A stretch of 64,000 nucleotides of DNA from Paracyclopina nana (taxonomy: Eukaryota; Arthropoda; Copepoda; Cyclopoida; Cyclopettidae): positions 5,716,501-5,780,500 of the forward strand of contig JAGUCH010000002.1 of the NCBI GenBank assembly GCA_019096065.1, read 5' to 3'. Shown here in pieces: positions 52,424-64,000 of this stretch. The notes under the pieces were generated by a model. The model made no database searches and was not told the DNA's origin. It worked only from the letters and a program-made list of their open reading frames with translations. A program made the position numbers and the translations under genes. Positions within the stretch are counted from its first letter, which is position 1, and each line of letters starts with the position of its first letter.

Positions 52424-53364
52424 TTATGTTTCCATGGGGACAGCCCTGACCTCAACCGCGTCAATTTCATAGACATTGGTGCTCAAAACTGCAGTAGTTC
52501 CTTTGGGGTACTTGTAAACGCCCTTGCGTTCACCCTTAGGTACCAAACGCTCGTATGGACGAATATATTCAATGTGGTCGTTTGCCTTCAAGACGGCCAT
52601 ATCGATGAAGCTGCCGGAGCCCATGTCATTGATGATGCCAGCAGCAATAGCATCACGAACCAGCTTTTTGGCCTCTTCTTCTTCCATGTTTGGCTTCCAT
52701 CTTTCCTCAAGAATGGCAGTAGCCGCCAAAGATCCGGAGCCCATAGAGTCGTATGGAACGCAAGAAGTGCTACCAGCAGCATGGATTGTAGTTAGATGAG
52801 GTCCAGAGGAATCAACGCCCCCAAGAATCAAATAGGCTCCAACATGTCCTTGATACCTTCAAATGATTCAAGTGAATGTTTAGCGACGAAGTTAACTTTT
52901 TTTTAGAGAGATGCGATTTTACCGGAAAAGCATTTGCTTGAACAGTCTCGTAGCAGTCGCAACCTTCTGCTGGCGGTCGGAGTTAATCCTGAGCAGACGA
53001 AGCTGGCTGCCGATCATTGAAGTCACTTGGTCACAATCTGCTGCAGTGCCAGCGCCGCAGACGACCATGTTTGGTGTAAGAGGGTGGATTTTCATGCAGA
53101 ATTTGTTGGACACTATGTCCCCACCAGTGGCTCTAGTATCGGCGCCAACGACTACGCCATCCTTGAAAACGACTCCACAAATTGTGGTTCCTGTCTTGGT
53201 GGTTTTCGGCATTTTCATGTTGGAGCTTTTGGCCAAAAAGGCATTTCTAGATGAAAAAACATCAAAATAAGCTTGAATGGTTATTTACAAATCTAAGCTT
53301 ACCTCTTGAAATTGTCGAATTGAAATCCCGGAGCAGGAACATCTTCGTTAATCAGAGCAGCCAT
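52424..53364 (-). CDS. PSMB7: 20S proteasome subunit beta type-7 (beta 2)
   Basis: Three exons (53364-53303, 53246-52923, 52856-52424) give 272 residues; human PSMB7 has 277. The propeptide ends at TTKTG, leaving the catalytic Thr of [11 protein letters not shown] at the mature N-terminus. GADTRATGG and [12 protein letters not shown] are conserved, as is the long C-terminal arm ([18 protein letters not shown]) that wraps the neighbouring beta 3 subunit. It supplies the trypsin-like activity of the proteasome. It is divergent from HAUS7. Confidence 0.98.
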
Positions 53365-53990
53365 GGTGAAAATTGAAATTTCAGACGTAGCTTTTCTTGC
53401 CGAGTCACTTCGCAGCTTTATTTTGATGAAGAGCCGGTGAATTACCAGATTCTATGTCGATCCTGTAAATAAGTAGCTGAAACTTTTTTCCAGAACACAG
53501 ACTGATCGATGAACGGTAATAAAGTTGCGATAAAAATAACCCCAGTTTTCAAGCTTGAAACTCTAATTAGACAGAAACCTTAAGCTGAAGCTCATCCAGT
53601 AACCTCCTTATAAAGTTTATTTTGCCGATAAATCAGAAATTCTGCAGCTCGACTCCTTTTTACTTTTTTGACGAATCAGTTCGTTAAATGAGTCACCTAA
53701 ATATATTTTTTGGCTATTTTAAAGGCTTGTACATGCATATCCACATAGATTAAGTAAATTGGAGTGCAAATATTTTTCATTTATGATAATTACGCATTGA
53801 CAATGAAAATAGCACCTGAATTGTGAAAAATTGAAAGATAAAGGTAAAAAAACTCATTATTATGCCCTAAAATTGTAAGGTCTGTATCCCAACGTTAAGA
53901 ATCGAATAGACGAATACGCGGAAAAATTCAGTTTTTCTAGAAAGCCAATTGAAGAAGTTAACGAACTTTTACGTTAAATCGAGTTATAAA
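53365..53990. promoter_or_regulatory. divergent promoter region between PSMB7 and HAUS7
   Basis: 626 bp between divergent start codons. AT-rich, with no clear motif or repeat. Confidence 0.4.
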
Positions 53991-54803
53991 ATGGAAATAG
54001 TCGAGTCGATCAAGGCAAAGCTATTGGACGCTAACTGTCCTCTCATTGAGGCTAATGAAGATTTGCAGCAGATAAAAACGCTTCTTACGGAAAACTCGCA
54101 GCACAAATCTGATCTAATAATTTGGATCCTTCAAGAACTCAGCGACAGCACCGTGTCTCTGGAATCCGTACCTGCCACTCAAAAGGCTTTTGGTCTCGAT
54201 TTCTCTAGCCACATCGACTGTTTGAAGAATTGGCAATTGGCTTTGGACTTGATTGGAGCCAAGCATAAGTACTCCGAGAATTCTGACAGCTTGAGAATGG
54301 CAAGACATTACCTAGATTTTATTCATAATGGAGGCTTAGCCCTTCCTATTCCCACGACTTCTCTAAAATCAAGCTTGATACCCCGGGACATTGAAAAAGA
54401 TGTTCTTAGTCGATCATCGATAGCTTCCGACGTGGATCTTGCCAGCATGGGTGAAGAGACATTACAGGCTTTATGTGATACTTTGCAAAAGGAAGTCCAG
54501 ATCAAGCAAGACCAGCTAGTGCAACTTCAAGAGAGCCATCATTTGGAAGCCCATGGCGGAGCAAGTGAAGTTAATGCTCATGCTGACGCTCTTCTGAAGC
54601 TGATGAGTCAAAATAGCTATGATTTTGAGCAGGATTTCAGATCTTGGAGCGATCGGATTGAAGCGCCAAAGGTAAATGTGTCACTTGAGAACCAAATTGA
54701 ACAAATGCACTCGCAAGCGAAGCTTATCAACAAATGTCTGAGTGAAGTGTCTGCCTTGAAAAGGTCAGCAATGCAAATCAATGAAAATGTCAAGTTGATG
54801 TGA
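53991..54803 (+). CDS. HAUS7: HAUS augmin-like complex subunit 7
   Basis: A single exon of 270 residues. The start is the ATG at 53991; the frame extends further upstream only through a non-ATG codon. The N-terminal region (VESIKAKLLDANCPLIEAN, then QIKTLLTENSQHKSDLIIWI) lines up with the human HAUS7 start (KLKDLNCPFLEG, RLEILEWMC) by hand. The rest is helical with coiled-coil potential (LQKEVQIKQDQLVQLQ). Augmin recruits gamma-tubulin to existing spindle microtubules to nucleate branches. Human HAUS7 is longer (368 aa). The assignment rests on the N-terminal match. AATAAA is at 54807-54812; it is convergent with the cGAS-like receptor, 59 bp between stops. Confidence 0.7.
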   Translation: MEIVESIKAKLLDANCPLIEANEDLQQIKTLLTENSQHKSDLIIWILQELSDSTVSLESVPATQKAFGLDFSSHIDCLKNWQLALDLIGAKHKYSENSDSLRMARHYLDFIHNGGLALPIPTTSLKSSLIPRDIEKDVLSRSSIASDVDLASMGEETLQALCDTLQKEVQIKQDQLVQLQESHHLEAHGGASEVNAHADALLKLMSQNSYDFEQDFRSWSDRIEAPKVNVSLENQIEQMHSQAKLINKCLSEVSALKRSAMQINENVKLM

Positions 54804-54862
54804 GGCAATAAAGTGGGGTGAGTTTATTTTTGCTTAAACTTCCATTTTTGTTCTAGTAGCTT

Positions 54863-56304
54863 TTAGCGCTCAAAATATTTGCTCCAAACCTCCTTGCATC
54901 TCTCCGTGTTTTGAGTGCTTTCCAACTCCTTGAGCGTTCGTTTCAGCCATCCGGCCATGCTCTTTATCTGGGTGGCGTTTTTGCTCTCCAATAGGTTAAG
55001 CTTGTCATCAAAGAAGTGTCCAATTCTTCCCAGCTCAAGCTTTTCTTGCAAGGAGCGCAAAGCCATGATAAAGTGATCAGCTAGCTCATCTTGGGGCCAA
55101 ACGTCCAGCGGATCATCTCTGATCAAGTACATAACCACAGTTTTCAAAGCATAGCTGAACAATTGATCTATGGCTGGATTGCAATCACGGAATAGCTTAA
55201 GCAGTTTGATGACTGGCTTGGCACATCCTTTGTCCCGCAGCAACTGTTGCTCTGCATCATGAAAGTCAACCCTCCACTCCGTTGGGCTATTTTCCTTTGG
55301 CTTGGGCACGATCAGAAATGGCTTTTTCAAGGCGTCCATGACCGACTTTTGAAAACTTTTGGGGTGTCCATTCAGCCAAAAAGGCGGATCCTCTTCCGAG
55401 TCTATCCTTCTCCATATCTCCGTGTAGGGCTTGATCATTTGAGGCTGAAAAGCGAAGACAGGGACCAGGTCTACATCAATTTTGTCATTGCTCTCCATTA
55501 TGATGATCAAGGTTAAAGCTGGACCTGACTGCTTCCGCCTGACCTGAAACCGTAAACATAGTTAACTCATCGACTGTAAATATTTCTTTGATCTATGTAC
55601 TATTTACATCTAAGATACCATGCTTGTGGTAAAATTGTCGCAACGAAGGCTGAGCTTTGTCAAAGACGCCTTGAATCCAGGAGCGAATTTTGTCAGCTCT
55701 CAAGAAGTATTTGTCTGCATGGTCATGTTCTAGAAGCTTCATTAACTCGTTCACCAATCCGAACAACTTGCTGTTCAAGGGCACATGTTTTCTAGGATCG
55801 TCAACTTGGAACTTGACAAAACCAGGAGATCCCATGGGCTCCTTGACCAACTGTGAAAACAAATTGAAAAGTGACTCCCATGATCTTGAGTTTTTGTTAC
55901 CCTGAACGTATTTTTAGGCAGCTTTTTTGCGTCAAGAACGACATCCAGGTCAAATTCGTCCGGCTTTTTCACCCTAAGCCCATCGTAGTAGCTCCCGGTG
56001 AAGTACAATTTCTGAGGGACGAACCATTATATATCAAAATTTTCAGAGTTTTAGTAATTTGAAGTTGAACAAACCGAGTAGAGAACATCTAATAGTGAAT
56101 TTGCCTGTCTCATGCATGAGATCATTTCATCTTCGATGAACTAGGAAAAGATGGTGAAATTGGCAAATGCAAACCAAATTGACTAAAATTAAGTACCTTC
56201 TTCACCAATTTATTGGCGTCGCTTTTGTCGGCACTTTGCAAGGTTATTTTTTTGTCGTTGATATCTTTGAGGACAGCATTGGGATTTTTTGATGACCTGG
56301 CCAT
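54863..56304 (-). CDS. cGAS-like receptor (cGLR), Mab21-type nucleotidyltransferase
   Basis: Five exons (56304-56197, 56140-56075, 56011-55901, 55850-55608, 55543-54863), all phase 0, give 402 residues. The nucleotidyltransferase core has G64-S65 in FTGSYYDGLRV, the acidic pair E77/D79 in DEFDLDVVL, and a third acidic residue (D201, in KIDVDLVPVF). The Mab21 helical half follows (WRVDFHDAEQQLL, KPVIKLLKLFRD). All residues needed for catalysis are present. There is no zinc ribbon as in vertebrate cGAS, as is usual for arthropod cGLRs. Studied cGLRs sense double-stranded RNA or other ligands and make cyclic dinucleotides for STING. The ligand here is unknown. A Mab-21 developmental paralogue is less likely given the intact active site. 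Confidence 0.88.
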
Positions 56305-56621
56305 TTTTATCAGAGGTTTTTAGCCCTCGACAGTCGGACCGTGACTGACCTGTATCATGTTTCATCATGTATGCTTCTTGCCCCTTGCGCTGTTCAATAA
56401 ATCTTTTTAGCCCAATATCTAAAGAAGTGAACTGAAGGTCAAAGCATTTCTTGACAGTTACACCCACTTGGGTGAGAATAAAAGTGCCACAGTATTTTTT
56501 CAATTTTAAGCTGATGGCTTTAAGAAACCTTAGTGGTCAACTAGTCAAAGAAACTGCCATGATTATTAAGTCGCCAGCCTCATAGTCAACTGAGCAGAAC
56601 CTTCTGATTTAGAATAGAGGG

Positions 56622-56985
56622 TAGTGATGGAACAAGCTTCAGGTTTGCTTGAAAGCTAGAAACAAAGAACCAGCTTGAGCAAAATACGCCAAAAGCTTGG
56701 ACTCGCTCGAACCATGGCCAAAATATGTGAAACTCAATCCAATTTGTGATTAACAAATTAAGTACGCTTAATGTTAAAGATATTTTGTGACGATTTTTGC
56801 GTTTGCCGGGATATTTTGTCTAATGTGGGGACCTACCACACTTTTTTTATGGAAAAGAAAAAAAGCTGGAAAAAGGCTTAAAATGTGTAATTATGAGCTA
56901 GAAGAAGCTCAAACAATTTACAGAAGCTTGGGATCGCTCAAACTCATTGCTAAAAGCTTAAAATTCGCGGCTCGTTCCATCAGTG
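56622..56985. mobile_element. non-autonomous hAT-type transposon, copy 2 (364 bp)
   Basis: Left end TAGTGATGGAACAAG; right end CTCGTTCCATCAGTG, matching the family inverted repeat except at the last bases. A perfect 8-bp duplication, ATAGAGGG, flanks it (56614-56621 and 56986-56993). The interior carries the same AAGCTT-type words as copy 1 at 2788-3270 but is shorter and diverged. Confidence 0.88.
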
Positions 56986-59150
56986 ATAGAGGGTGTCATT
57001 GCTGGTATCAGGAAAAGCTGGGAAAAAATCATTGTTGCGTGAAAGAGGAGTGTAAAAGAGTAATTAGAGAGTGCAAACAAAGTTTTTTATCAGTGATTTA
57101 TGAAAAAAACATTGAATTGATAAAAGATCTCTCGATTCTTTAACAGAATTACGAGCACAAGCGTGTATTAATTTTCTCATAGTTTCCCATCGACGCGTAG
57201 GCAAGTAACTTAGATGCACTTCAACAAAAACTATCTCACAGCTACTTTTAAAAATTGTTGTACATTTTGGCTGCATTACCCTTTAAAGGTAGAGGGAAAT
57301 ATCGAGCTTTTCATTTATAAGCTATTTGCAGTTTTTTGTTACATAGCTGCCTGCATCCACGACAGCAAGGAAAACTCAAATAATTTCAATACTTTTTACT
57401 AGCTGCTATAGACCGATACCTTTCCGTCTTGATATGATGTTAGCACGGGACACTTTACCAAAAATCAATACCGGCCAACACTCTTTTATTGCATTGCGGC
57501 AATCGGACCAATCAGCCTACGGTCAATTCCACCAACAGACGATTCTGTCTTTTCTTAAGTTTTTCTTTACAAATGTTGCTTCACTAATCCTCATCAAAAA
57601 ATCCCAACTTAGAGGTGATTATTTTACGGCCAAACTCTCTTATGTAAAAATTGAGCCAGATATTGGGGTTTAATTAATGAAAAGTGCAAGCCTTTAATAG
57701 TTGCACCTCATAGCCTCAAACTAACAACAGATAAAAAATTGCCTGAACTCTCTGTGCTTCATGTTGGGATAATTCCTTTGATAAATAGCTTCTAATAAGT
57801 TGTTATTTTAATGGGGGTCATTGAAGCGTTTTCTCCCAAAATGTGAATGGTAGGTGAGATACCACTTTTCGAAACATTCATTAGAAAAATATGCTGGTGA
57901 TGCTCCGACTTATGATTGTTGAAATTGGCTCAAAAAGCGCCCCAGAGCTTTTACAATACGTACGTTTCATTTTTGTACACGTCCAGTCATTTTTGAATTT
58001 GTTCCTCTGCCTGGTCACGGAGCCATGGGAAATTTGTGCCCATGTTTAATAAGCATTTAAAGTCTTTAAAGTCAATGATGACAGCTTCTCGATCATCTCC
58101 TTCAAGCCCATCAATAAGCTTTATAATCGAGCTGATTGTGAAGCTGCGAGGTTAGCGCTCAAGCTGTTATGGTAGCCCTCAGTATTATTTTTTTTTCTTT
58201 CGTAATTTAGGAATTGCAGTAAAATTCTAAAAATGGCATGAGCTGATTTATCCTACGTTGGGATGTTCGTTGCATTTTCATGCAAAATACCGAAGGAGTT
58301 TAACCAAGATCAAACGTAGCTGCTTTTGGAAACAATCCAGTACTTTATGAGAGTTGTACGTACATGAATTTACTCCTTTAAAATTCAACGGAATATTGTA
58401 GGATTGATCTAGCAACCTTCCTTCTTATTACAGCTTCGCCTATTTCATCAACTGGTGTGGCTTCAAGGAGCAATTAATTCGTGGAAGTCTATCTTATTTG
58501 GTCGCAAGTATTAAGCTGTTTACGGAGAAGACGGCCTTCTTAATGAGTTATTTCAACCTTATTCTACCGATTCGATCCTTCCGTAACTACTAAGGCTTCA
58601 CTGACATTTCGGCTAATGAGATGCTACGCTCGCCAAAAATCTATGGCCACCTGTGACACAAAGGTCAGAGTTCGAAAATTCCTTTAATGTAAAGCGAAAC
58701 CTGCGTTCTTTGGATTTGTAACATGGACAATATGCACAGAATGAAAAGAATGAATGTAAGAAAGTGTCCACATTGAAGTAAGTTATATTGTTTGATTTGA
58801 GTCACACTCACTCGCTTCTTAGTTCATGAATGTGTCATGTTGGCCCAACTTGCTAACAATAAACAATCAAAGAACAAACATTCCGCTTCTTCCTTCGTGG
58901 GGCTTTATAGCATTACTGCTGGAAAATTTAGGATCACCTGCATTACTTAATCAAATTGCTCTGCATTCAGGTAACATTTAACAGGCAACAATCACATTGA
59001 CCTAGCATGAGTACACATGTCATTCCTCAAGTTGTTTGAATTTTGATAATATGAGATGATTTTTCTCATGCTCAAATCATAGACAGATAAATTATTTTTA
59101 AATGAATCCTGTCAGCTGTAACTATATAGGCTAGATCCGTGTGGCCCCAA

Positions 59151-59184
59151 CTAAAGGGCTCCATTCTAGCATGGAGCCCTTTAG
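59151..59184. repeat. 14-bp perfect hairpin
   Basis: Arms CTAAAGGGCTCCAT and ATGGAGCCCTTTAG are exact complements around TCTAGC. The flanks CCCCAA on both sides form a short direct repeat. No downstream T run marks it as a terminator. Confidence 0.7.
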
Positions 59185-59860
59185 CCCCAACTATTCCATT
59201 CTTTGTTGCTACGGGTTTTAAAAACTTTATTCTAGCATTCTTATACTTATTTTTATAAGGAACTTTTCTTTTTGGAGGGCCTTATTTAATCTGTCAAATC
59301 GTTGGGGTGGCTTCCTCGCTCATGGTCACACGAATTCGTTTCTCGGGATTTCGGATAGAAGGAGCGACAGTAACATCACAGCCAAAAATCAACAATAGTG
59401 ATAGAACGAACGAGTTTCTAAGCTCGAAGTGGTAACATCCTCTCTGTTGCATCACTTGGGTACATTTATTCTCCTTTAGATGCAACAATGCAAATCCCCA
59501 GCATACTAATTTATTGATTGAGTGGGAAGGACTTGTAGCTTGGCATGGTACAATTCAGCTATCCAAATGAACTTTATTTTGTCCTCCACCATGGTGCTAT
59601 TGGGCTTGGCCAGGAGAAGTTGCACTGCGTTCCATCTCTATTGTAAGGCCATATAGAAACGAAGCAAGCGAGGAGCGCGCTCTGCTTCACAACTGCCTGT
59701 GCGAGCCGACCGCCTGTTGCTGAAGAATACAGGTCACACATATGGATTTGTTGTTGGTGCCTGTGATCCTTGCTAAGTGCACGACTAAGCAAAGTCTATA
59801 AGATGATAAGAGTTTGAAATTTTATCAGAGGGTTTAGCAGTGGTGCTAACATAGGCAGCC

Positions 59861-62081
59861 ATGTTCGACATTTTCGGCTCGGTCAAGGGGCTCATCAAGC
59901 TCGAGACCATTTGCATCGATAACAATGTCTTCAGGTTGCACTACAAAGCCACCTTCATCATCCTCATCGTCTCGTCCATCCTAGTCACGTCGAAGCAGTA
60001 CATAGGGGACCCAATCGACTGCATCGTCGAGGAGATACCGAACAATGTAAGTTCCACCTTTACAGTTATCCTGGCTAAATTAAACTTTCTCGCGATTACA
60101 CATGGTGAACTTTAAACCAAATTAGCCAGGCATCTCTTTGCAGCAGATTGTTGAGTATTATCCAGACAGTAACTGGATTTCCTACTTCTTGAGCTCAAAC
60201 GCAAGCATCGATTTCATGCTTTGCATTCAATCCCAGTATACTCAACGCATATGCATGCAAGCCGCACGTTAATAGATGGCGCTTTTCCATACGGCTGGAC
60301 GGCTCAAAGGCTGGAGAGGCAGCTATAAAATATTGAGCGCCACCTGGTGGACAACTTAGCAACTGATTGAAAATGCGCTAGAACAACTAGTTTTTATTAG
60401 AATAGCAACGTTAGCGTCTGTAAAGCTGAATAGCAATCATGACTAAGCAGGGGTAGAAAGACAGATGAAATTACTGAGTTCTCTCATTTATTGCGTGCAT
60501 ATTGCCAAATTTGGTGATAAGGTTTCCATTTCAAGGTGACTCATGAATCCTGATAAAAGAAATGGAGCTCTTTGTTTTCAGCAAGTTTTACTGTAAACAA
60601 ACGATCCACTTGTTTTGTCAGAACACGCTTTTGGGCGAATTTGGCAAAATACGAGCTATTCTTGGTCTTGGTAGCTGCATCATTATTTTACTTTTTCTTT
60701 CGTCAGAGAGTAACATGAATTGTACAAACTTCATCAGAGTCTTAACATTTTATCTGATAAGCAGAAAGGGCTTTTTTTGCAACGCATGCATGTTTTATCT
60801 AAGCATCATAGTATAGTAGTTTGAGAAGAGCAAACAAGCCACTTTTGCAAAAGATGTCTACTCTTTTTAAAACATCAGTGAAATTCAAGCTAAATTGGAA
60901 TGAATGATTGTTAATAACATTTTATACGTCACGATTTCCTGATTTTCGTTGCATCCCTTTTGTATAAACAGTTAAAAACCGGTCAAGCTGTAAAAAGCAA
61001 GAGAATTTGTCAAATTCATGTACAATTACGCTCTTATAGATGAGTTTTCGGCAACGAAACCGATGCGTGCCTACTTTTCAGGCGCAAGAAAGTAAATGCT
61101 TAAGAATGCAACCTTTCATCTGTTTGCAGGTTATGGACACTTATTGCTGGATCCACTCGACATTTTCCATTCCCAGTCGAGTGGTTGGCATCGACGGCTA
61201 TGACCGCGCTCATGCTGGAGTTGCCCCCCATTCTGCACTAGAGGACGGAGAGGAAATTCGGTATCACAAGTACTACCAATGGGTCTGCTTTACTCTGTTC
61301 TTCCAAGCCATCCTCTTCTACATTCCACGGTACATGTGGAAAACCTGGGAGGGCGGAAGGATGACAATGTTAGTTCAAGGCATGAACGTGCCCATCATGG
61401 ATACAGACGCCAAAAAGGATCGGCTGGAGCTCCTCATCAGCTACTTTACAACGAACCGCAACAACCACACGTTCTACGCCTTGAAGTTCTTCTTTTGTGA
61501 AGTGCTCAACTTCATCAATGTCATCGGTCAAATTTACTTCATGGATTTCTTTTTGGGTGGAGAATTCACTACGTAAGAGTGGGCATTTGTCTTTGAAAGG
61601 CAGCAGCTAGCATTTTTCTCCTTGCAGATATGGCACTGATGTCCTCGCTATGACAGAATTAAGCGTCGAAGAGCGAGAAGATCCGATGGCTAGAGTGTTT
61701 CCCAAAATGACCAAATGCACGTTCCACAAGTTCGGTCCATCCGGAACCGTGGAGAAATTCGATGGCCTATGCGTGCTGCCGTTGAACATCATCAATGAAA
61801 AGATTTACGTCTTCCTCTGGTTCTGGTTCATCATTTTGACCGTCATTACTGGCATCCAACTGATCTACCGGATGGTCGTGCTCTTTTTGCCCAGGCTTCG
61901 GGAGCTGCTGCTCAAGTCCAGATCCAGGCTGAGCATGATGTACAAGATTGAGGCGATTTGCCGGCACGTCGGGATGGGCGACTGGTTCATACTCTACCAG
62001 CTTGGCAAAAACCTGGATGCGTTGATTTTCAAAGAATTCATTCACGAGCTGTACAGAACCATGGATGAAAGGCAGCTTTAG
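59861..62081 (+). CDS. innexin, inx2-like gap junction protein
   Basis: Three exons (59861-60046, 61130-61572, 61628-62081) give 360 residues; fly Inx2 has 367. The N-terminus MFDIFGSVKGLIKLETICID and YIGDPIDCIVEEIP match Inx2. The innexin signature YYQWVCFTLFFQAILFYIPR lies at the second membrane segment. The extracellular loop Cys (DPIDC, MDTYC; later KCTFHKFGPSG and LCVLPLN) and the fourth segment YVFLWFWFIILTVITG are conserved. It forms intercellular channels. The first intron is 1083 bp and contains a strong CTCF-type motif. A single-exon upstream frame was not needed. Confidence 0.96.
60337..60350. promoter_or_regulatory. candidate CTCF-binding site in innexin intron 1
   Basis: GCGCCACCTGGTGG differs by one base from the vertebrate CTCF core GCGCCCCCTGGTGG and contains the fly-type GCGCCACCT core. 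Confidence 0.45.
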
Positions 62082-63067
62082 AACGCCGCCGCACTAATTA
62101 GTATACAATACTGGATAATATTGCATTTAACGAAGAAGAAGAAGCAGCATTTTCAAAGGCCGCTTGCATTTTACACTTTTGACAACCTTGCCCCACTATT
62201 TACTAAAACGTAATTTTTTACTGCAAAGTATTTTTATGTAATGAAAACGATTCCTACTACTATTATTGCAATTCATGCGCCTATTTATCTTATGGTCTAC
62301 AACAAGGCCAATGTGTCCTTGGTGTCATCATTTGGCTAGTTGTTTCTCCTACCCATCTTTATGGCCTTTTTGGCCTTGCTCAGGAAGTGGGACGCTTCCT
62401 GCTCAAGCTCTTCATGATCGATGAAGAATAGCTTACGAAAAAAAGCCTGCCTCCATGATAATACGAGAAAGAAGCGGCATTTAGTGCACACGCTGATGGG
62501 GACAATACTCCTTGGAGAAACTCTGATGTTTCATGCCAATGACTGCCTTCAAAATGTTGCCAGGTTGGCTGTACATACATACAGTATGTTTACAGAATTG
62601 TTCACTTCTTCCAAAATGTATGAGCAGACTTAACATCATTATTTTAACAATTGTTTGAAAAGTGCGAAGCCTTTGTGCGCCAGCTGAATTTCTTGAATAT
62701 TTATTTCCAGTCGAAATCACACAACGTACTTTATGTGCCTATATTTTTTTCTTAAACAAATTGCTTACATTTCTGGGCATAGAGGCCAACGAGAAAGTGC
62801 GGCCAACCATTTGTACTAGCATATAACATGCTGTATAGATGCAGATTACAGCTATATCGAGCATCCGAAAAACTCCATTTGAGCAAAGTTAAGCAAAAAT
62901 GGCTACAACAACCAAGCATAATTTAGATATTGTCTGTGCTATAAAAAAACCGGTTCTGGCCGCTTGAAGGTACCTCAAGCTGCAAACCTTCAGTATTTTG
63001 GGGATTCCCCAAGAAGGAAGAAGATATATGCTCTGAAGTCTGGTCAAAAGGCTAGAAATAGGGAAAA
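62082..63067. other. intergenic region
   Basis: About 1 kb between innexin and the CLIP gene. No gene or repeat is supported. Confidence 0.45.
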
Positions 63068-64000
63068 ATGAATTGGCATTGGCTCAAGCATTTCGTTTTA
63101 CATGGGTGCTTTCTTTCCCTTACCACAGAAGCCAAACCTCAAGCTGTGGACTCGATTCCTCAGCTCCTTTGCTCTGACTTCAAAGGCTACAGGTCGGTTA
63201 CTAATTGAAAAACAATGTTGAATTAGCCTAGAATGGGAAAGTGTTCCAGATGTGTGTCCACATTTGAGTGCAAGCCATCAGAAATTGATGCTACGCTAGC
63301 CGATGAGATATTCAACTTAAATGCTACAGACGGAGCTGCATTTTTGGGCATCAGGAATTCGGTTAGAGGTAAGTGCGCGGAAGTGTATGTATTTGTATGT
63401 TCATTGCAAAAACTATTTTTTATAACCAGCCGAAGAGGCGTCTTGCTTTGACTTGGATGTAAGAAAAGAAGCGTTCACCTCAGGAGTAATTTGTTGCAAT
63501 GAGGACAACATTATTACAAGTCTGCCTGAAGGGTCCGGTGTCCAACTGTGCAGCCAGCACTTTGCAAATGGTTACGCGTAAGAGTTTGCATTTTTCATGC
63601 TTGTGCGAAAATCCTTAATATTGATTTTTAGGTGTGTTGAAAAAAATTTATGTGAACATGGCGCCGATCGAAGGCAAAATGGCGATGGAGTTGACCAAAT
63701 TTACTTCTGTCCTGGTTTGAGTCAAGTTTGCTGCAAGGTAGAGGAGCGCAAAGACGCAGAAGAGGCGAAGCAGAATTGCGAAGAATTTGCTTCGCTTGGC
63801 TATGAGTGCACTCTGAGGAAATCATGCATGGAGATCAACCCCAGAAATGTGCTGAGAGATGCAGCTAATGCTGAATGCCTGTCAGTGAGGCAAAACAGCA
63901 ACCCCGAAGACGAGCTCATCTGTTGCCACAAAGATCAAATAAGAGTTGATGACATTGTCGCCAAGCCACCAACTTGTGACCAATTTGCGTCTGAAGGCTA
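63068..64000 (+). CDS. multi-CLIP-domain protein, 5' part
   Basis: Four exons are visible (63068-63192, 63232-63368, 63430-63577, 63632 to beyond the window). The start at 63068 gives a hydrophobic leader (WLKHFVLHGCFLSLTTEA). Three or more Cys-rich repeats follow, each ending in a CC pair: SGVICCNED, LSQVCCKVE and ELICCHKD. The spacing fits CLIP domains (C...C...C...C...C...CC). Proteins with several CLIP domains include fly masquerade and arthropod serine protease homologues, in which a protease-like domain follows. That domain would lie outside the window, so active protease versus homologue cannot be decided. Intron phases were checked and the frame stays open. Confidence 0.8.

Larger units (their letters stand above)
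56305..59860. other. gene-poor intergenic region
   Basis: About 3.5 kb. It holds the second hAT copy (56622-56985) and a hairpin at 59151-59184. Several short open frames exist (for example 57434-57673 and, minus strand, 59294-59488), but none shows splice context or recognised domains. Confidence 0.5.

Noticed and set aside
56787-57143. Plus-strand frame over the right half of hAT copy 2
   Set aside because: It runs through the transposon end and duplication with no coding signature.
59294-59488. Possible small secreted protein on the minus strand (hydrophobic LLLIFG stretch)
   Set aside because: The hydrophobic part is internal, there is no splice or homology support, and similar short frames occur by chance in this AT-rich region.
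61767-62045. Antisense frame over innexin exon 3
   Set aside because: Shadow of the sense coding sequence.

Overview
This is eukaryotic nuclear DNA, most likely from an arthropod and probably a crustacean or early-branching hexapod. The evidence is compact genes split by short GT-AG introns (mostly 45-75 bp), an innexin, CLIP-domain serine protease homologues, a single pentamer-type thrombospondin, a cGAS-like receptor and ISWI. No species can be assigned from sequence alone. All gene models below were spliced by hand. Exon lengths were checked for reading phase, and each multi-exon coding total is a whole number of codons.

Layout. 0-10 kb: a possible CUSTOS-like fragment, a PWWP/IBD (LEDGF-like) protein, two abutting hAT-type non-autonomous transposons, a LEM-TREX fusion exonuclease whose intron holds nested fold-back repeats, and an unrecognised acidic-tailed protein. 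11-31 kb: a membrane-anchored GST-like protein, ribophorin II, an SLC10-family transporter, RNF11, ISWI, an orphan seven-pass membrane protein, CCDC124, a type II membrane protein with LNR and PAN-like modules, and a CLIP serine protease homologue lacking its catalytic residues. 30.6-41 kb: MKKS/BBS6 with the whole xanthine dehydrogenase gene inside one of its introns on the same strand, then an M17 aminopeptidase. 41-50 kb: HAX1-like, PCYT2, COQ2 and thrombospondin. 50-56 kb: a tiny secreted protein matching only the thrombospondin assembly segment, a signal-peptide-bearing intronless SETD7-like protein, PSMB7, HAUS7 and a cGAS-like receptor. 56-64 kb: a gene-poor stretch with a second hAT copy, an innexin, and the 5' part of a multi-CLIP protein.

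Most genes are unrelated housekeeping genes packed into divergent and convergent pairs. Some convergent stop codons lie only 8-95 bp apart. Two themes stand out. One is DNA sensing and clearance: the LEM-TREX exonuclease and the cGAS-like receptor have opposing known roles in cytosolic nucleic-acid sensing, although they lie 48 kb apart. The other is a thrombospondin neighbourhood, where the thrombospondin gene is divergent from its mini-paralogue, which in turn converges on a predicted secreted SET-domain protein.

The strongest candidate for a new system is the LEM-TREX fusion. It would tether a DEDDh 3' exonuclease to the chromatin protein BAF. The thrombospondin mini-paralogue and the secretory SETD7-like protein come next.
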